Program-made: the position numbers and the translations under genes | From: Bacteroidota bacterium | Lineage (GTDB): Bacteria > Bacteroidota > Bacteroidia > Flavobacteriales > Flavobacteriaceae | NCBI GenBank assembly: GCA_023386585.1 | Contig: JAEWJM010000004.1 | Coordinates: forward strand, 124,001 to 188,000 | Direction of reading: 5' to 3' | DNA: 64,000 bases | Notes under the pieces: model-generated | Databases searched by the model: none | Told to the model about the DNA's origin: nothing | What the model saw: the letters and a program-made list of their open reading frames with translations, nothing else | In this document: piece after piece, positions 8,966-17,749 of the stretch | Layout of the letters: each line of letters begins with the position of its first letter | Numbering within the stretch: position 1 is the first letter of the stretch

Positions 8966-10558
8966 ATGACCTCTAAACGGCAAGCGCTTAATTGTATGGC
9001 TAAAAATCTGTTTTCTACTTTCACCTCAGAGGAAATCAAGAAAGCGTTCAGCGACAAGCTTGTCCGCAACGTTTTAGAGGAAATGCCTGCGGCTATTGCA
9101 CTGCTTCAGGATGGCGAAAAAACTCCCGATGGAAAACCCTTTTACACTTGCACCTACGCAAACAAAGCGGCTGATTCAATTTCCGGCGAGCATTTGCAGG
9201 GACGGCATTTTGTAGAAGACGACGGCTATATTTACGAAAAACTTCAGGGCGTCTCCACGTCAAATGACGGTGCCACATTCATACATAACTGGAATTCAGG
9301 CGGTGAAAAATGGTTGCACTTTACTGCGAGTCATCTGAAGAACGGCGTACTACTAACCTTTCTCGACAAAACCTGGATTTCGAACAGCATCAAAGTCGAT
9401 TCTTCCGATGGAAGCACCGAAACCATAGAGCTCAATCAGAATTTTATCCAGCGCATGGCCAGTGCGACGCCCGACATCATATTTGTGATGGATATCGAAA
9501 GCAAGGAAATTATCTTTGCAACCCGCAATATCGCACACGAGTTGGGGTACGATCATAACCAGATCCTTGCAATGGAAAATCCGTTTACCGAACTTGTTCA
9601 TCCGGAAGATCTTCCTAGAATGCTCGCCCATGTTGATGGAATGAAAAGTGCCGGCGATGGCGAGGTTCGTGAGATCGAATACCGCATGATATCTTCCGAT
9701 GGCAAAATCAGATGGTTTGAAGACCGGAATACGATTTTCAAAAGGAACAAAAACGGCACGCCAATCCAGAAAATGGGAATCTCTCACGACATTACCGACA
9801 GAAAGGCTGCTGATGAGAAGATCAGGCTGCTCAATGAATCGTTGAGGGATAAGAACCGTGAACTCGAAACGGCCAACAACGAACTTAAGACATTCACGAC
9901 CATTGCTTCCTATGATTATCAGGACATCCTGAAAACGCTCTACACCAATCTTGAGTTCATCATCCTGAAAGATGGCAAAAACCTCAGCAACACCGGTAAA
10001 GGCAATCTTAGGAAGGCGCAAACAGCCATTCAAAAAATGAAATTGCTGACCGATGATATCGTTGCACTTTCAAAGATCCAGATTCCGGAGACCAGTCCGT
10101 CACGTGTCGACCTGAACGAAGTTGTTTCGGCAGTGATCAACGAACTGGCAGAAAAAATAGCTGAGGCCGATGCCAAAATAAAAATCGGAAGCCTTCCCCT
10201 CCTGGTCGGATATCCGTACTTACTCAAGCTGCATTTTTACCACTTGCTGGACAACGCCATAAAATTCCGCTATGCAGGGAAAAGTCCACATATAAACATC
10301 TCCTCACGCGTTGAAAAAGTGGAATCGGGCGCGATGCAGCACCATATTTCGGTGAGCGATGACGGAATTGGATTCCCGCAGGACGAAGCCGAAAAAATCT
10401 TCCGGATGTTTTACAAACTGCACAAGGAGTACAAAGGCTCCGGGATCGGGCTAACAATCTGCAGGAAAATCGCCGGAATACACAATGGCGAAATAAAAGC
10501 AAAAAGCGAGCAAGGTAAAGGCGCAGTTTTCAGCACGTATTTGGAACCCGCCGATTAA
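8966..10558 (+). CDS. Histidine-kinase-like protein, H-box His replaced by Tyr
   Basis: Soluble protein of 530 residues. An N-terminal PAS-like domain (about 40-140) and a second PAS/PAC (about 165-280, ending KMGISHDITDRKAADEK) lead into a coiled stretch and a DHp-like helix. Where related kinases have ASHDLQEPL, this one has IASYDYQDILKTL, with Tyr316 in place of the phospho-acceptor His. The ATPase domain looks intact: LLDNAIKFR, SDDGIGF and GSGIGLTICRK. So ATP binding is expected but classical His autophosphorylation is not. ATG 8996 is an alternative start. Its stop overlaps the stop of the converging response regulator gene by 4 bases. Confidence 0.88.
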   Translation: MTSKRQALNCMAKNLFSTFTSEEIKKAFSDKLVRNVLEEMPAAIALLQDGEKTPDGKPFYTCTYANKAADSISGEHLQGRHFVEDDGYIYEKLQGVSTSNDGATFIHNWNSGGEKWLHFTASHLKNGVLLTFLDKTWISNSIKVDSSDGSTETIELNQNFIQRMASATPDIIFVMDIESKEIIFATRNIAHELGYDHNQILAMENPFTELVHPEDLPRMLAHVDGMKSAGDGEVREIEYRMISSDGKIRWFEDRNTIFKRNKNGTPIQKMGISHDITDRKAADEKIRLLNESLRDKNRELETANNELKTFTTIASYDYQDILKTLYTNLEFIILKDGKNLSNTGKGNLRKAQTAIQKMKLLTDDIVALSKIQIPETSPSRVDLNEVVSAVINELAEKIAEADAKIKIGSLPLLVGYPYLLKLHFYHLLDNAIKFRYAGKSPHINISSRVEKVESGAMQHHISVSDDGIGFPQDEAEKIFRMFYKLHKEYKGSGIGLTICRKIAGIHNGEIKAKSEQGKGAVFSTYLEPAD

Positions 10559-10938
10559 AATTTCCCTTTATTGTAAAGTGTTTGGAGCATATCAGCCAAA
10601 AGTTCTGGCAACGCGGGTTTGGCGATATAACCGTCCGCGCCGCGTTTCATGGCCTCACGCCTCAGTGCGTCATCATAGCAAACTGTGTAAAGAAAAGTAG
10701 GCACCTTTGCCCCAAAAGGATGCTGCTTCAGCTGTTCAATCAGCTCCAGGCCATCAACTTCCGGCATGTTCATGTCAACCAAAATGTAATCAGGCTGGCT
10801 TTCCATAACAGTGGCCAGCGCTTGTTCGGCACTGGACGCATAACTGCAGTTAAAAGTTCCCGGAATTTTTTCAGACGCACTGGTCAGAAAATCAAATTCA
10901 TCCGGGTCGTTGTCGATCAAGAGTAATTTCTTCGGCAT
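10555..10938 (-). CDS. Single-domain response regulator (receiver only)
   Basis: CheY-like receiver of 127 residues with no output domain. Asp9 and Asp11 form the acidic pocket, Asp55 (ILVDMNMPEVDG) is the phosphorylation site, Thr85 and Lys107 (GYIAKPALPE) complete the switch set. The frame is open for 70 more codons upstream, but MPKKLLLIDNDPDEFDFL is the natural start. Regulators of this type in Bacteroidota usually work with PAS kinases like the two upstream genes; that pairing is inferred from position. The stop codons of this gene and the second kinase overlap in the bases TTAA. Confidence 0.92.
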   Translation of the reverse strand: MPKKLLLIDNDPDEFDFLTSASEKIPGTFNCSYASSAEQALATVMESQPDYILVDMNMPEVDGLELIEQLKQHPFGAKVPTFLYTVCYDDALRREAMKRGADGYIAKPALPELLADMLQTLYNKGKF

Positions 10939-11117
10939 GGTCAATTTCGTTTGTCTTAAGTTTGAACTCGACTCTTTATTACGGAATTCCGCAAAAAAAA
11001 TAATAGTTTGTTTGATTGTATTTTGCCAAGCAGAAGTGTGCCAGACCAGGCCAATGCGACCCCATAAATACGATATTGCAAGATGTATTAGCTCCTCGGG
11101 CGAGGGTAATGTGAGAC

Positions 11118-11125
11118 CAAAATTA
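11118..11125 (-). promoter_or_regulatory. Possible -7 box for response regulator gene
   Basis: CAAAATTA on the plus strand reads TAATTTTG on the minus strand, matching TAnnTTTG. The leader would be about 175 bases, so this may be chance in an A/T-rich gap. Confidence 0.25.
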
Positions 11126-11178
11126 TAACAGTAACTACAACAAAACAAGTACTTTTATTAAAAAAAATATTTTTTTTT

Positions 11179-12561
11179 ATGAAGCACATTATCTTTGCAT
11201 TAATCCTACTGATATCGCGGACTCAAGGCATTGCGCAAGTCGAAAACAATATTGACAGCCGGTATATTCCCAAGCCGTACGTTGAAATCAGGCATCCGGA
11301 CTGGAGCAAAAACGCTACCATTTACGAGGCAAACATCAGGCAGTTTACTCCTGAAGGAACATTTAAGGCGTTCGAAGCCCATTTGCCACGGCTTAAGGAA
11401 ATGGGAATCGATATCATTTGGCTCATGCCGATAAGCCCGATCGGTGAAGAAAAACGCAAAGGAACTGTTGGCAGCTATTACTCGGTTAAGGATTACCTGG
11501 CGGTCAATCCCGAATTTGGTTCGCTGGCCGATCTTAAATCCCTGGTGAATAAAATTCACTCGCTCGGGATGCATGTTATCCTGGACTGGGTGGCAAATCA
11601 TTCGGCTTGGGATAATCCGCTGGCAAAGCAACATCCCGAGTGGTATTCGAAAACACCTGAAGGCAACTTTCAGCCGACGCCGTGGTACGATTGGGAAGAT
11701 ATCATCGATTTTGATTACGAAAATCCCGAGCTGCGGAAATACATGACCGAAGCGATGAAGTATTGGGTGCGCGAGGTGGGCATTGACGGCTACCGATGCG
11801 ATGTCGCCGGATTCATTCCCATTGATTTCTGGGAAAATGTTCGTTCGGAACTCGATTCCATCAAGCCGGTTTTCATGCTCGCGGAATGGGAATCGCGCGA
11901 TCTTCACAAAAAGGCATTTGATATGACCTATTCCTGGAGCCTGTGGGATAAAATGCACGCCGCTGCGATCGACAATAAAGGGATTGGCCCGCTGATCGAA
12001 TACATGGCGCACGATGTGAACACTTTCCCGGCCGACGCCTATAGGATGACATTCACCGAAAATCACGACAAGAATTCGTGGGAAGGAAATCAATTCTCAA
12101 ACTTTGGTGATGCGCTCGAAGCATCAATGGTGCTAGCCTGCACCGTCAACGGAATGCCGCTTGTTTATAGCGGACAAGAAGCAGGGCTGGACCGCTCGTT
12201 AAAATTTTTCGATAAAGATCAAATCGTGTGGAAGCCACATCCATTCGCTAAGATGTATCAGGCTTTGTTCGAACTGAAACACAAGAACCAAGCGCTGTGG
12301 AATGGTAGCAAGGGCGGCGAAATGATCCGGATCTTCAATGACAAACCAGCTCAGGTGATTTCATTTTCACGCGAGAAAAACGCCGATCGGGTAATTTCAG
12401 TAATCAATTATAGCGCACACCCGGTAACGGTAACACTCGACTTCAAACATCAAAAGGGAATTTACAAGGAACTGTTTTCAGGAAAAACGATAGAATTGCG
12501 AGGCAACGACAAAATTACATTCGATCCGTGGAAATACCAGGTTTTTGTAAAGGTAAAATGA
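11179..12561 (+). CDS. Secreted GH13 alpha-amylase family enzyme
   Basis: Glycoside hydrolase family 13 enzyme of 460 residues acting on alpha-1,4-glucans or maltooligosaccharides. A signal peptide ends at about residue 19 (GIAQ). The (beta/alpha)8 barrel carries the family regions: DWVANHS, YRCDVAG with the nucleophile Asp208, LAEWE with acid/base Glu236, and TENHD with the transition-state stabiliser Asp297. There is no lipobox, so the protein is likely periplasmic. It converges on the cysteine desulfurase gene with a 2-bp gap. The GH97 gene on the other strand would act on its products, but no SusC/D pair is nearby. Confidence 0.92.
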   Translation: MKHIIFALILLISRTQGIAQVENNIDSRYIPKPYVEIRHPDWSKNATIYEANIRQFTPEGTFKAFEAHLPRLKEMGIDIIWLMPISPIGEEKRKGTVGSYYSVKDYLAVNPEFGSLADLKSLVNKIHSLGMHVILDWVANHSAWDNPLAKQHPEWYSKTPEGNFQPTPWYDWEDIIDFDYENPELRKYMTEAMKYWVREVGIDGYRCDVAGFIPIDFWENVRSELDSIKPVFMLAEWESRDLHKKAFDMTYSWSLWDKMHAAAIDNKGIGPLIEYMAHDVNTFPADAYRMTFTENHDKNSWEGNQFSNFGDALEASMVLACTVNGMPLVYSGQEAGLDRSLKFFDKDQIVWKPHPFAKMYQALFELKHKNQALWNGSKGGEMIRIFNDKPAQVISFSREKNADRVISVINYSAHPVTVTLDFKHQKGIYKELFSGKTIELRGNDKITFDPWKYQVFVKVK

Positions 12562-12563
12562 CC

Positions 12564-13688
12564 TCAGATTGAAGCCAGCGCCTCAACAAGATAATCAACG
12601 TCATCCTTCGTATTGTAATGGCTGAACGAAATCCGGATCGACGGCTTTTTGATGTCTTCTTCCGAAAGAAATTCAGCCAGCACGTGGGATGGCTTCAGAC
12701 TCCCCGATTGGCATGCACTCCCGCGGGAAACGGCAATTCCCTTCATATCCAGTGAAAACAACAACAGGACCGCCTTTTCTTCACCCATTGGAAGACACGC
12801 GTTTACCAGGTTGTAAAAGCTATTTTCGCCATTGATCTTGATACCGGGAAAATGATTTTGCAATTGACCGATCGCGTAATTTTTCAGGTTCGAAACATAA
12901 GCACGTTCTTCGGCAAGTAGGCCAAGCGACAGCTCGAGCGCTTTTGCCATTCCGGCGATGTTATGAACCGATTCGGTGCCGGCGCGCAGGCCTTTTTCCT
13001 GTTCACCTCCAAAAATCATTGGCTCCATCGGTATCCCTTTTCGGATGTACACGAATCCGATGCCTTTCGGTCCATGAAATTTGTGCGCACTTGCTACGAT
13101 AAAATCAACCGGAATCTGTTGCAGGTCCAATTCACATTTGCCAACCGATTGCACCGTATCGGAATGAAAATACGCATTGTATTGCCTGCAAATCCGGCCA
13201 ACTCTATCCAGGTCGAGCACCGTTCCGATCTCATTGTTCACGTGCATTAACGAAACCAGTGTCGGAATTGCCTCGTCAAGCAACAAAGAAAGGTGATCGA
13301 TGTCGATTGATCCGTTAGCTTTGATTTGCACATAATCAACCCGAATGCCTCGTTCCCGCTCCAACTCTTGCAGTGTATGCAAAACCGCGTGGTGCTCGAT
13401 CCGGCTTGAAATGATACGGTTGACGTTTAATTTTGCCACAGCATTTCGCAATATCCAGTTGTCGGCTTCGGTTCCGTTTGACGTGAAAATTATTTCCGCA
13501 GCCGAACAATTCAGAAGTTTTGCAATGTTCTTGCGCGCAAGTTCAACAACGCTTCTCGCCTGCCGGCCAAAGCTGTGCGATGAGGACGGATTTCCAAAAT
13601 CCTCGCGAAGTGCCCTCACCATTTCATCGATTACTTCCGGGCGCAACTGAGTAGTCGCCGCATTGTCAAGATATACTTTTCTCATCAT
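12564..13688 (-). CDS. Cysteine desulfurase (IscS/NifS-like)
   Basis: PLP enzyme that removes sulfur from L-cysteine for Fe-S cluster or thio-cofactor assembly. Of 374 residues, Lys203 (ASAHKFHGPKG) binds PLP, His100 (EHHAVL) stacks on it, and Cys326 (SRGSACQSGS) is the persulfide-forming residue in an extended loop, as in class I enzymes. Two start codons are adjacent (13688 and 13685); the first overlaps the stop of the GH97 gene as ATGA, so translation is probably coupled to an upstream gene with no clear functional link. No scaffold or other isc/suf genes are present. Confidence 0.92.
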   Translation of the reverse strand: MMRKVYLDNAATTQLRPEVIDEMVRALREDFGNPSSSHSFGRQARSVVELARKNIAKLLNCSAAEIIFTSNGTEADNWILRNAVAKLNVNRIISSRIEHHAVLHTLQELERERGIRVDYVQIKANGSIDIDHLSLLLDEAIPTLVSLMHVNNEIGTVLDLDRVGRICRQYNAYFHSDTVQSVGKCELDLQQIPVDFIVASAHKFHGPKGIGFVYIRKGIPMEPMIFGGEQEKGLRAGTESVHNIAGMAKALELSLGLLAEERAYVSNLKNYAIGQLQNHFPGIKINGENSFYNLVNACLPMGEEKAVLLLFSLDMKGIAVSRGSACQSGSLKPSHVLAEFLSEEDIKKPSIRISFSHYNTKDDVDYLVEALASI

Positions 13689-15778
13689 TTTATTGGAATA
13701 ATGCTGATTGCCGTTCCGCCGCCCGGGGCCAGCTTCAAATCAATTTTGGATTTTGAGGTCACTTCGAGAGTGCGTATTTTGTATGATTTCGGATTCTTCT
13801 GCCAGTCGGCGTCATTTCCATCTTCGTAGATCTTTGCACTATACTTTTTTCCGGGCGTCAGGAAATCGAGGGGAACGAATGATTTCCGTGCATTTTCATC
13901 GGTTATCGCACCCAAAAACCAGCTTTCCTTTCCTTTTGCCTTGCGGGCAATGGTTACATAATCTCCGGGCTCGGCTTCGAGGATTTTCGTGTCGTCCCAA
14001 TCGATGGCAACGTCGCGAATAAATTGGAAAGCATCAGGGTAACGTTCGTAATTCTCAGGCAGGTCGGCAGCCATCTGCAGCGGAGAATACATCGTGACAT
14101 AAAGGGCCAGTTGCTTCGCCAAAGTCGTATGTACCTGTTCCTTTTTGCTTTTGTCATAAAAGCTCATTTTAATCTCAAAAATTCCGGGCGTGTAATCCAT
14201 CGGGCCGCCCAGAAGGCGGGTAAAAGGCAGAATCGTTTCGTGCATCGGCGGATTGCCAACGCTCCAGGCATTGAACTCGTTTCCGCGGGCTGCTTCGGCT
14301 GATATGTAATTTGGCCACGTGCGCTGAACTCCCGTCGGACGCGAGGATTCATGCGAATCGACCATGATTTTCCGCTCCGCTGCCCGTTGAGCAACGAAAT
14401 TGTAATGATTGACCATCCATTGGCCATCGTGCCATTCACCACGTGGAATTATCCGTCCAACGTAACCGGTTTTCACCGAATTATATCCGTTTGCCTTCAT
14501 AAAATCAAATGCCCTGTCGAGCCTGCGCTCATAATTCGTGACCGATCCCGAAGTCTCGTGGTGCATGATGAGCTCCACTTTTTTATCTTTCGCGTAAGCG
14601 GTAACTGCCTTAACATCGAAATCCGGATAAGGCGTCACAAAATCAAAAACCTCTTCTTTCCAGTTGCCAAACCAATCTTCCCAGCCAACGTTCCAGCCTT
14701 CGATCAGGACAGCGTCAAAGCCGTATTTAGCGGCAAAATCGATGTACTTTTTTGCATTGGCGGTTGTCGCTCCGTGCTTACCGGTTGGCTTCAATTCACC
14801 GGGCGCCGCATTTTGCGCGTTTTGTGAACCGGCATAATCCCACGTTGAAAGTCCGACGTGCATTTCCCACCAGATCCCGACAAACTTCATTGGCCTGATC
14901 CACGAAGTATCGTCGATTTTAGAAGGTTCGTTCAGGTTGAGGATCATTTTTGAAGCAAGTACCTGCCGTGCGTCATCGGTCACCATTACCGTTCGCCACG
15001 GTGTCGTGCAGGGCGCTTGCAGATAAGCAAGATCGCCAACCGCGGACGGAGCAAGATCAGCAGTGAAAGTAAAAGTTTCGGGGTCGAGAAGCAGGTGCAT
15101 CACCGGATAATTTACAACCGCGGCCTCGAATATGTTAATGTACAGGTTGTCGCGCGTTTTCATCATCAAAGGCGACTGAACGCGGGTCGTTTTCATCGGG
15201 CCTTTGAAGGCGATGCCGTTTTCCAGGTTGAGCTTTTCGGTATTTATTTCCGAAAGCAATGTTTCGTTGTAAGTGTATTCCTGGCTGTCGAAATCGCCGG
15301 GAATCCAAAATGCCTTGTGATCGCCGGCAAGATTGAACTGCGTGTTTTCGTGCGACAAGACAAAATAATTCAACTTTTCCTGTGTGGGAAAAACATATCT
15401 AAAGGCAATTCCTTCATCAAATGCGCGGAAAACGAGATCCATCTTCCTGCCTGTTTTGCGCTGTATCAGATGTGCCGTCATCTCGTTGTAGTGGTTTCGG
15501 ATCTGCGCCACTTCGCCTAAAACCGGCTTCCATGTTTCGTCGACCGCATTGGTCGTAGTGCCTGTCAATTCAAATCCGGATGTTAAATCGCCTTGTTTGA
15601 GTTCCATTCCGAGATAGCTTTTTTCAAGTACCGGTTTGCCTTTATAGGAAATCATATATGCGGGTTTGCCATCTTCCAAAGCAAATTTCAGCTCAATATT
15701 TTTAGACGGTGAATTTAATATTTGGCAATGGACCGCATAAGTTAATAACAGTAAAGAAAGCAGTGCTGCCTTTTTCAT
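13685..15778 (-). CDS. GH97 alpha-glucosidase (SusB-like)
   Basis: Glycoside hydrolase family 97 protein of 697 residues, releasing glucose from alpha-glucans in the periplasm. A signal peptide (MKKAALLSLLLLTYAVHC) precedes the N-terminal beta-sandwich, then a barrel starting around WWEMHVGLSTWDY. The acidic residues that I associate with the inverting SusB branch are present in HHETSG, DSHESSRPTG and EAARGNEFNAW, so I expect alpha-glucosidase rather than the retaining alpha-galactosidase type. The lipobox is weak (the C is followed by Q). Its promoter -7 box is at 15802-15809. It may act with the neighbouring GH13. Confidence 0.93.
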   Translation of the reverse strand: MKKAALLSLLLLTYAVHCQILNSPSKNIELKFALEDGKPAYMISYKGKPVLEKSYLGMELKQGDLTSGFELTGTTTNAVDETWKPVLGEVAQIRNHYNEMTAHLIQRKTGRKMDLVFRAFDEGIAFRYVFPTQEKLNYFVLSHENTQFNLAGDHKAFWIPGDFDSQEYTYNETLLSEINTEKLNLENGIAFKGPMKTTRVQSPLMMKTRDNLYINIFEAAVVNYPVMHLLLDPETFTFTADLAPSAVGDLAYLQAPCTTPWRTVMVTDDARQVLASKMILNLNEPSKIDDTSWIRPMKFVGIWWEMHVGLSTWDYAGSQNAQNAAPGELKPTGKHGATTANAKKYIDFAAKYGFDAVLIEGWNVGWEDWFGNWKEEVFDFVTPYPDFDVKAVTAYAKDKKVELIMHHETSGSVTNYERRLDRAFDFMKANGYNSVKTGYVGRIIPRGEWHDGQWMVNHYNFVAQRAAERKIMVDSHESSRPTGVQRTWPNYISAEAARGNEFNAWSVGNPPMHETILPFTRLLGGPMDYTPGIFEIKMSFYDKSKKEQVHTTLAKQLALYVTMYSPLQMAADLPENYERYPDAFQFIRDVAIDWDDTKILEAEPGDYVTIARKAKGKESWFLGAITDENARKSFVPLDFLTPGKKYSAKIYEDGNDADWQKNPKSYKIRTLEVTSKSKIDLKLAPGGGTAISIIPIK

Positions 15779-15801
15779 CGGATGGGAATTGTGGGAAGTG
15801 G

Positions 15802-15809
15802 CAAAGATA
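15802..15809 (-). promoter_or_regulatory. -7 box of GH97 gene promoter
   Basis: CAAAGATA on the plus strand reads TATCTTTG on the minus strand, an exact TAnnTTTG. It ends 23 bases before the start codon at 15778. Confidence 0.55.
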
Positions 15810-15871
15810 AATAATAAGGAAGAAATCGTCGCCTTTTGGATCTTAAAGCTTTTTGCGGTGCCGAAATATCT

Positions 15872-15879
15872 TACTTTTG
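15872..15879 (+). promoter_or_regulatory. -7 box (TACTTTTG) of lipoprotein gene
   Basis: Exact TAnnTTTG match, 15 bases before ATG 15895. It rules out the longer frame that opens at 15853. Confidence 0.55.
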
Positions 15880-15894
15880 CTTAAAATATTTGAT

Positions 15895-16857
15895 ATGAAA
15901 CGGATATTCGCCTTATTGCTATTTGCGCAATTTATCAATAGCTGTGACGATGGCGACCTGACTGTGGAAACGCTGAATTTTGACTCGGTTGCGGTACAGC
16001 GCTGCAGTAATGGAAACGTACTTTATAAATTGGGCACAAACGAAGCCTTAATAATAGAAATCCCCGCGGCGACAGCGCTTATGAACGAACCAACGCCGGT
16101 TGGAATGCCACTATCCTACTCGATCGACAACTCGAATCGTGTTATTTACCGAAGCTATAACGGAGCCGTTTCCAGCGAAAGCATCTGCGGAACCATACCT
16201 CCGGCATCTCCTGCAGTAACCGCCGAATGGATTGCAACATCGGGAACAATCGAAATTACAACCACGGCCGTCCTTGCGGATAATCCGGCGCTTCCCGGTG
16301 GCCAGCGCATTACAGGCTATAAGCATACGATTACATTCAGGAACATCAACTTCGTCAAACCAGACGGCGAGCAGTTGTATGAAACATTTAATTTTGGCGA
16401 CTATACTTCGACGGTGACGCCGTTGCCATTCAACTTTGACGGAACATTGGAGAAATGTGCCGCCGGAAACCTGATTTTTGATTACGTTGGGACGCAGGCC
16501 TTGACACTTATCATCGACCAAAACCTGCTGCAAAGCTCAGTGACTCCGCCAGGTGAACCAAGAACCGGTTTATTAGGTACAACCCAAAATGTCCTTACTT
16601 ATACTTTATTTGCAAGCGGTCCGTTGACTTCCGATTATTTTTGCACAATTCCAACGCCGGCAACCCCGGCAATTGCCGAAACATGGACGGGAGTCGATGG
16701 TGTTGAAGGCGTCAGCGGAATTGTTGAAGTCACTACAACCACAAGCGGAAGTGCCTTTCTGCATGAAATTCATCTGAAGAATGTAACGCTGAAAAAAGGA
16801 AATAGTAGCTTTCTGCTGGCGACCGATTATCTTTTCGGCCAGTTGCTGACAGAATAA
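15895..16857 (+). CDS. Two-repeat lipoprotein of unknown function
   Basis: Lipoprotein of 320 residues. MKRIFALLLFAQFINSC gives a lipobox with Cys17. The rest is an internal duplication: each half starts with a FNFD segment, a Cys (RCSNGNVLYKLG and KCAAGNLIFDYVG), a hydrophobic strand, a second Cys before (T)IPxxxPA, and a WxxxxGxIEVTTT-type strand. All-beta fold is likely, with one disulfide per repeat. No enzyme motif is seen. ATG 15895 is supported by the -7 box just upstream. Its stop abuts the stop of the converging Smr gene with no gap. Confidence 0.8.
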   Translation: MKRIFALLLFAQFINSCDDGDLTVETLNFDSVAVQRCSNGNVLYKLGTNEALIIEIPAATALMNEPTPVGMPLSYSIDNSNRVIYRSYNGAVSSESICGTIPPASPAVTAEWIATSGTIEITTTAVLADNPALPGGQRITGYKHTITFRNINFVKPDGEQLYETFNFGDYTSTVTPLPFNFDGTLEKCAAGNLIFDYVGTQALTLIIDQNLLQSSVTPPGEPRTGLLGTTQNVLTYTLFASGPLTSDYFCTIPTPATPAIAETWTGVDGVEGVSGIVEVTTTTSGSAFLHEIHLKNVTLKKGNSSFLLATDYLFGQLLTE

Positions 16858-17394
16858 TTATTGCCTGAAGATCAACTCGGTTGCGCCGAGCCCGTATTTC
16901 TGATAGTTAGCTTCGCGGTGCGTAAGATTGTCGTATCGGCTGAAGAGCGAATTCAATTCTTCCTTTAGAACGCCTTCGCCTACGCCATGAATGAGGACTA
17001 TTTTCGGAATCCGGTTGCGGATTGCAAAATCGATATGGCGGCGCGCAGTTTCAACCTGCAAATCAAGGATTTCGAATGAAGAAAGCGATCGGTGGTTTTT
17101 AGTCAGCTTTTCGATATGAAGGTCAAAATCGGGCGGCGGAATTTCGCCTCGCACCCGTTCGGTCACGTTCTTTTTCGGGTTTGGAACGTCTTTAAGACGC
17201 GAAGCCTGGCGAATTTCAAACATATTGATGTTTTTTAACACCGCACCATCGCTAATCTTCACCAGCTCATGTGGATGATAATTCAATGTAAAACCATCGC
17301 CGGTCTCAATTTCAATGTTGTGGTCGGTTACCGAAATAACAACACCCGAAATCGCTTCGTCAAGTACGGCAACATGATCTCCTTCTACAAACAT
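16858..17394 (-). CDS. Smr-domain protein with N-terminal DUF2027 region
   Basis: Cytoplasmic protein of 178 residues. The first 60 residues form a small beta domain (FVEGDHVAVLDEAISGVV, then HPHELVKI); the C-terminal half is a Smr domain with LHIEKL, the long helix (DLQVETARRHIDFAIRNR) and the diagnostic VLIHGVGEGVLKEEL. Smr domains are nucleases or nucleic-acid binders, as in MutS2; which applies here is unknown. The frame extends up to 17427, but the promoter -7 box lies at 17425-17432, which puts that codon upstream of transcription, so I use ATG 17394. Confidence 0.85.
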   Translation of the reverse strand: MFVEGDHVAVLDEAISGVVISVTDHNIEIETGDGFTLNYHPHELVKISDGAVLKNINMFEIRQASRLKDVPNPKKNVTERVRGEIPPPDFDLHIEKLTKNHRSLSSFEILDLQVETARRHIDFAIRNRIPKIVLIHGVGEGVLKEELNSLFSRYDNLTHREANYQKYGLGATELIFRQ

Positions 17395-17420
17395 TTTATT
17401 CTTTTTAGCCTTGGCTACTA

Positions 17421-17747
17421 ATGCCAAAATTAAGAACTTTGAAAATGCTTTTGCTCAAAATAAGCTTTAATCTTGAAAAATTCATGCTTCCGTGTATGAA
17501 CAAGTGGCTGTTCGGCTTTGATTGCCCGGGCTGCGGCATGCAGCGATCGATTTCCTTACTGTTGCATGGCCGGTTTACAGATGCCTTTCAAATGTTTCCC
17601 GCGATCTACAGCCTCATATTCCTGTTGGTGTTGCTTGGACTTCACCTTACGGATAAGTCTCGCAATTACGAGCGAGCAGTAATAACCGTCGCGATCATCA
17701 ACGCGCTCGTTATCATAATTTCCTATATTTACAAACTCATCAACTGA
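17421..17747 (+). CDS. DUF2752 membrane protein
   Basis: Inner-membrane protein of about 108 residues. It has the DUF2752 hallmark CxxCGMxR within LFGFDCPGCGMQRSISLLLHG, preceded by PCMNKW, followed by two membrane helices. Function unknown; the conserved cysteines suggest a metal- or heme-related or structural role, but this is a guess. Start is uncertain: ATG 17421, 17445 and 17484 are all in frame and only the last part is conserved. The next gene, a CCC-motif membrane protein, follows after 2 bases, and the pair looks like one unit. Confidence 0.8.
   Translation: MPKLRTLKMLLLKISFNLEKFMLPCMNKWLFGFDCPGCGMQRSISLLLHGRFTDAFQMFPAIYSLIFLLVLLGLHLTDKSRNYERAVITVAIINALVIIISYIYKLIN
17425..17432 (-). 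promoter_or_regulatory. -7 box of Smr gene promoter
   Basis: CAAAATTA on the plus strand reads TAATTTTG on the minus strand. It ends 30 bases before the proposed start at 17394 and overlaps the DUF2752 start region on the other strand. Confidence 0.5.
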
Positions 17748-17749
17748 CT

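Noticed and set aside
10939..11148. 70-codon N-terminal extension of the response regulator
   Set aside because: The residues resemble no receiver, and a standard receiver begins exactly at ATG 10938.
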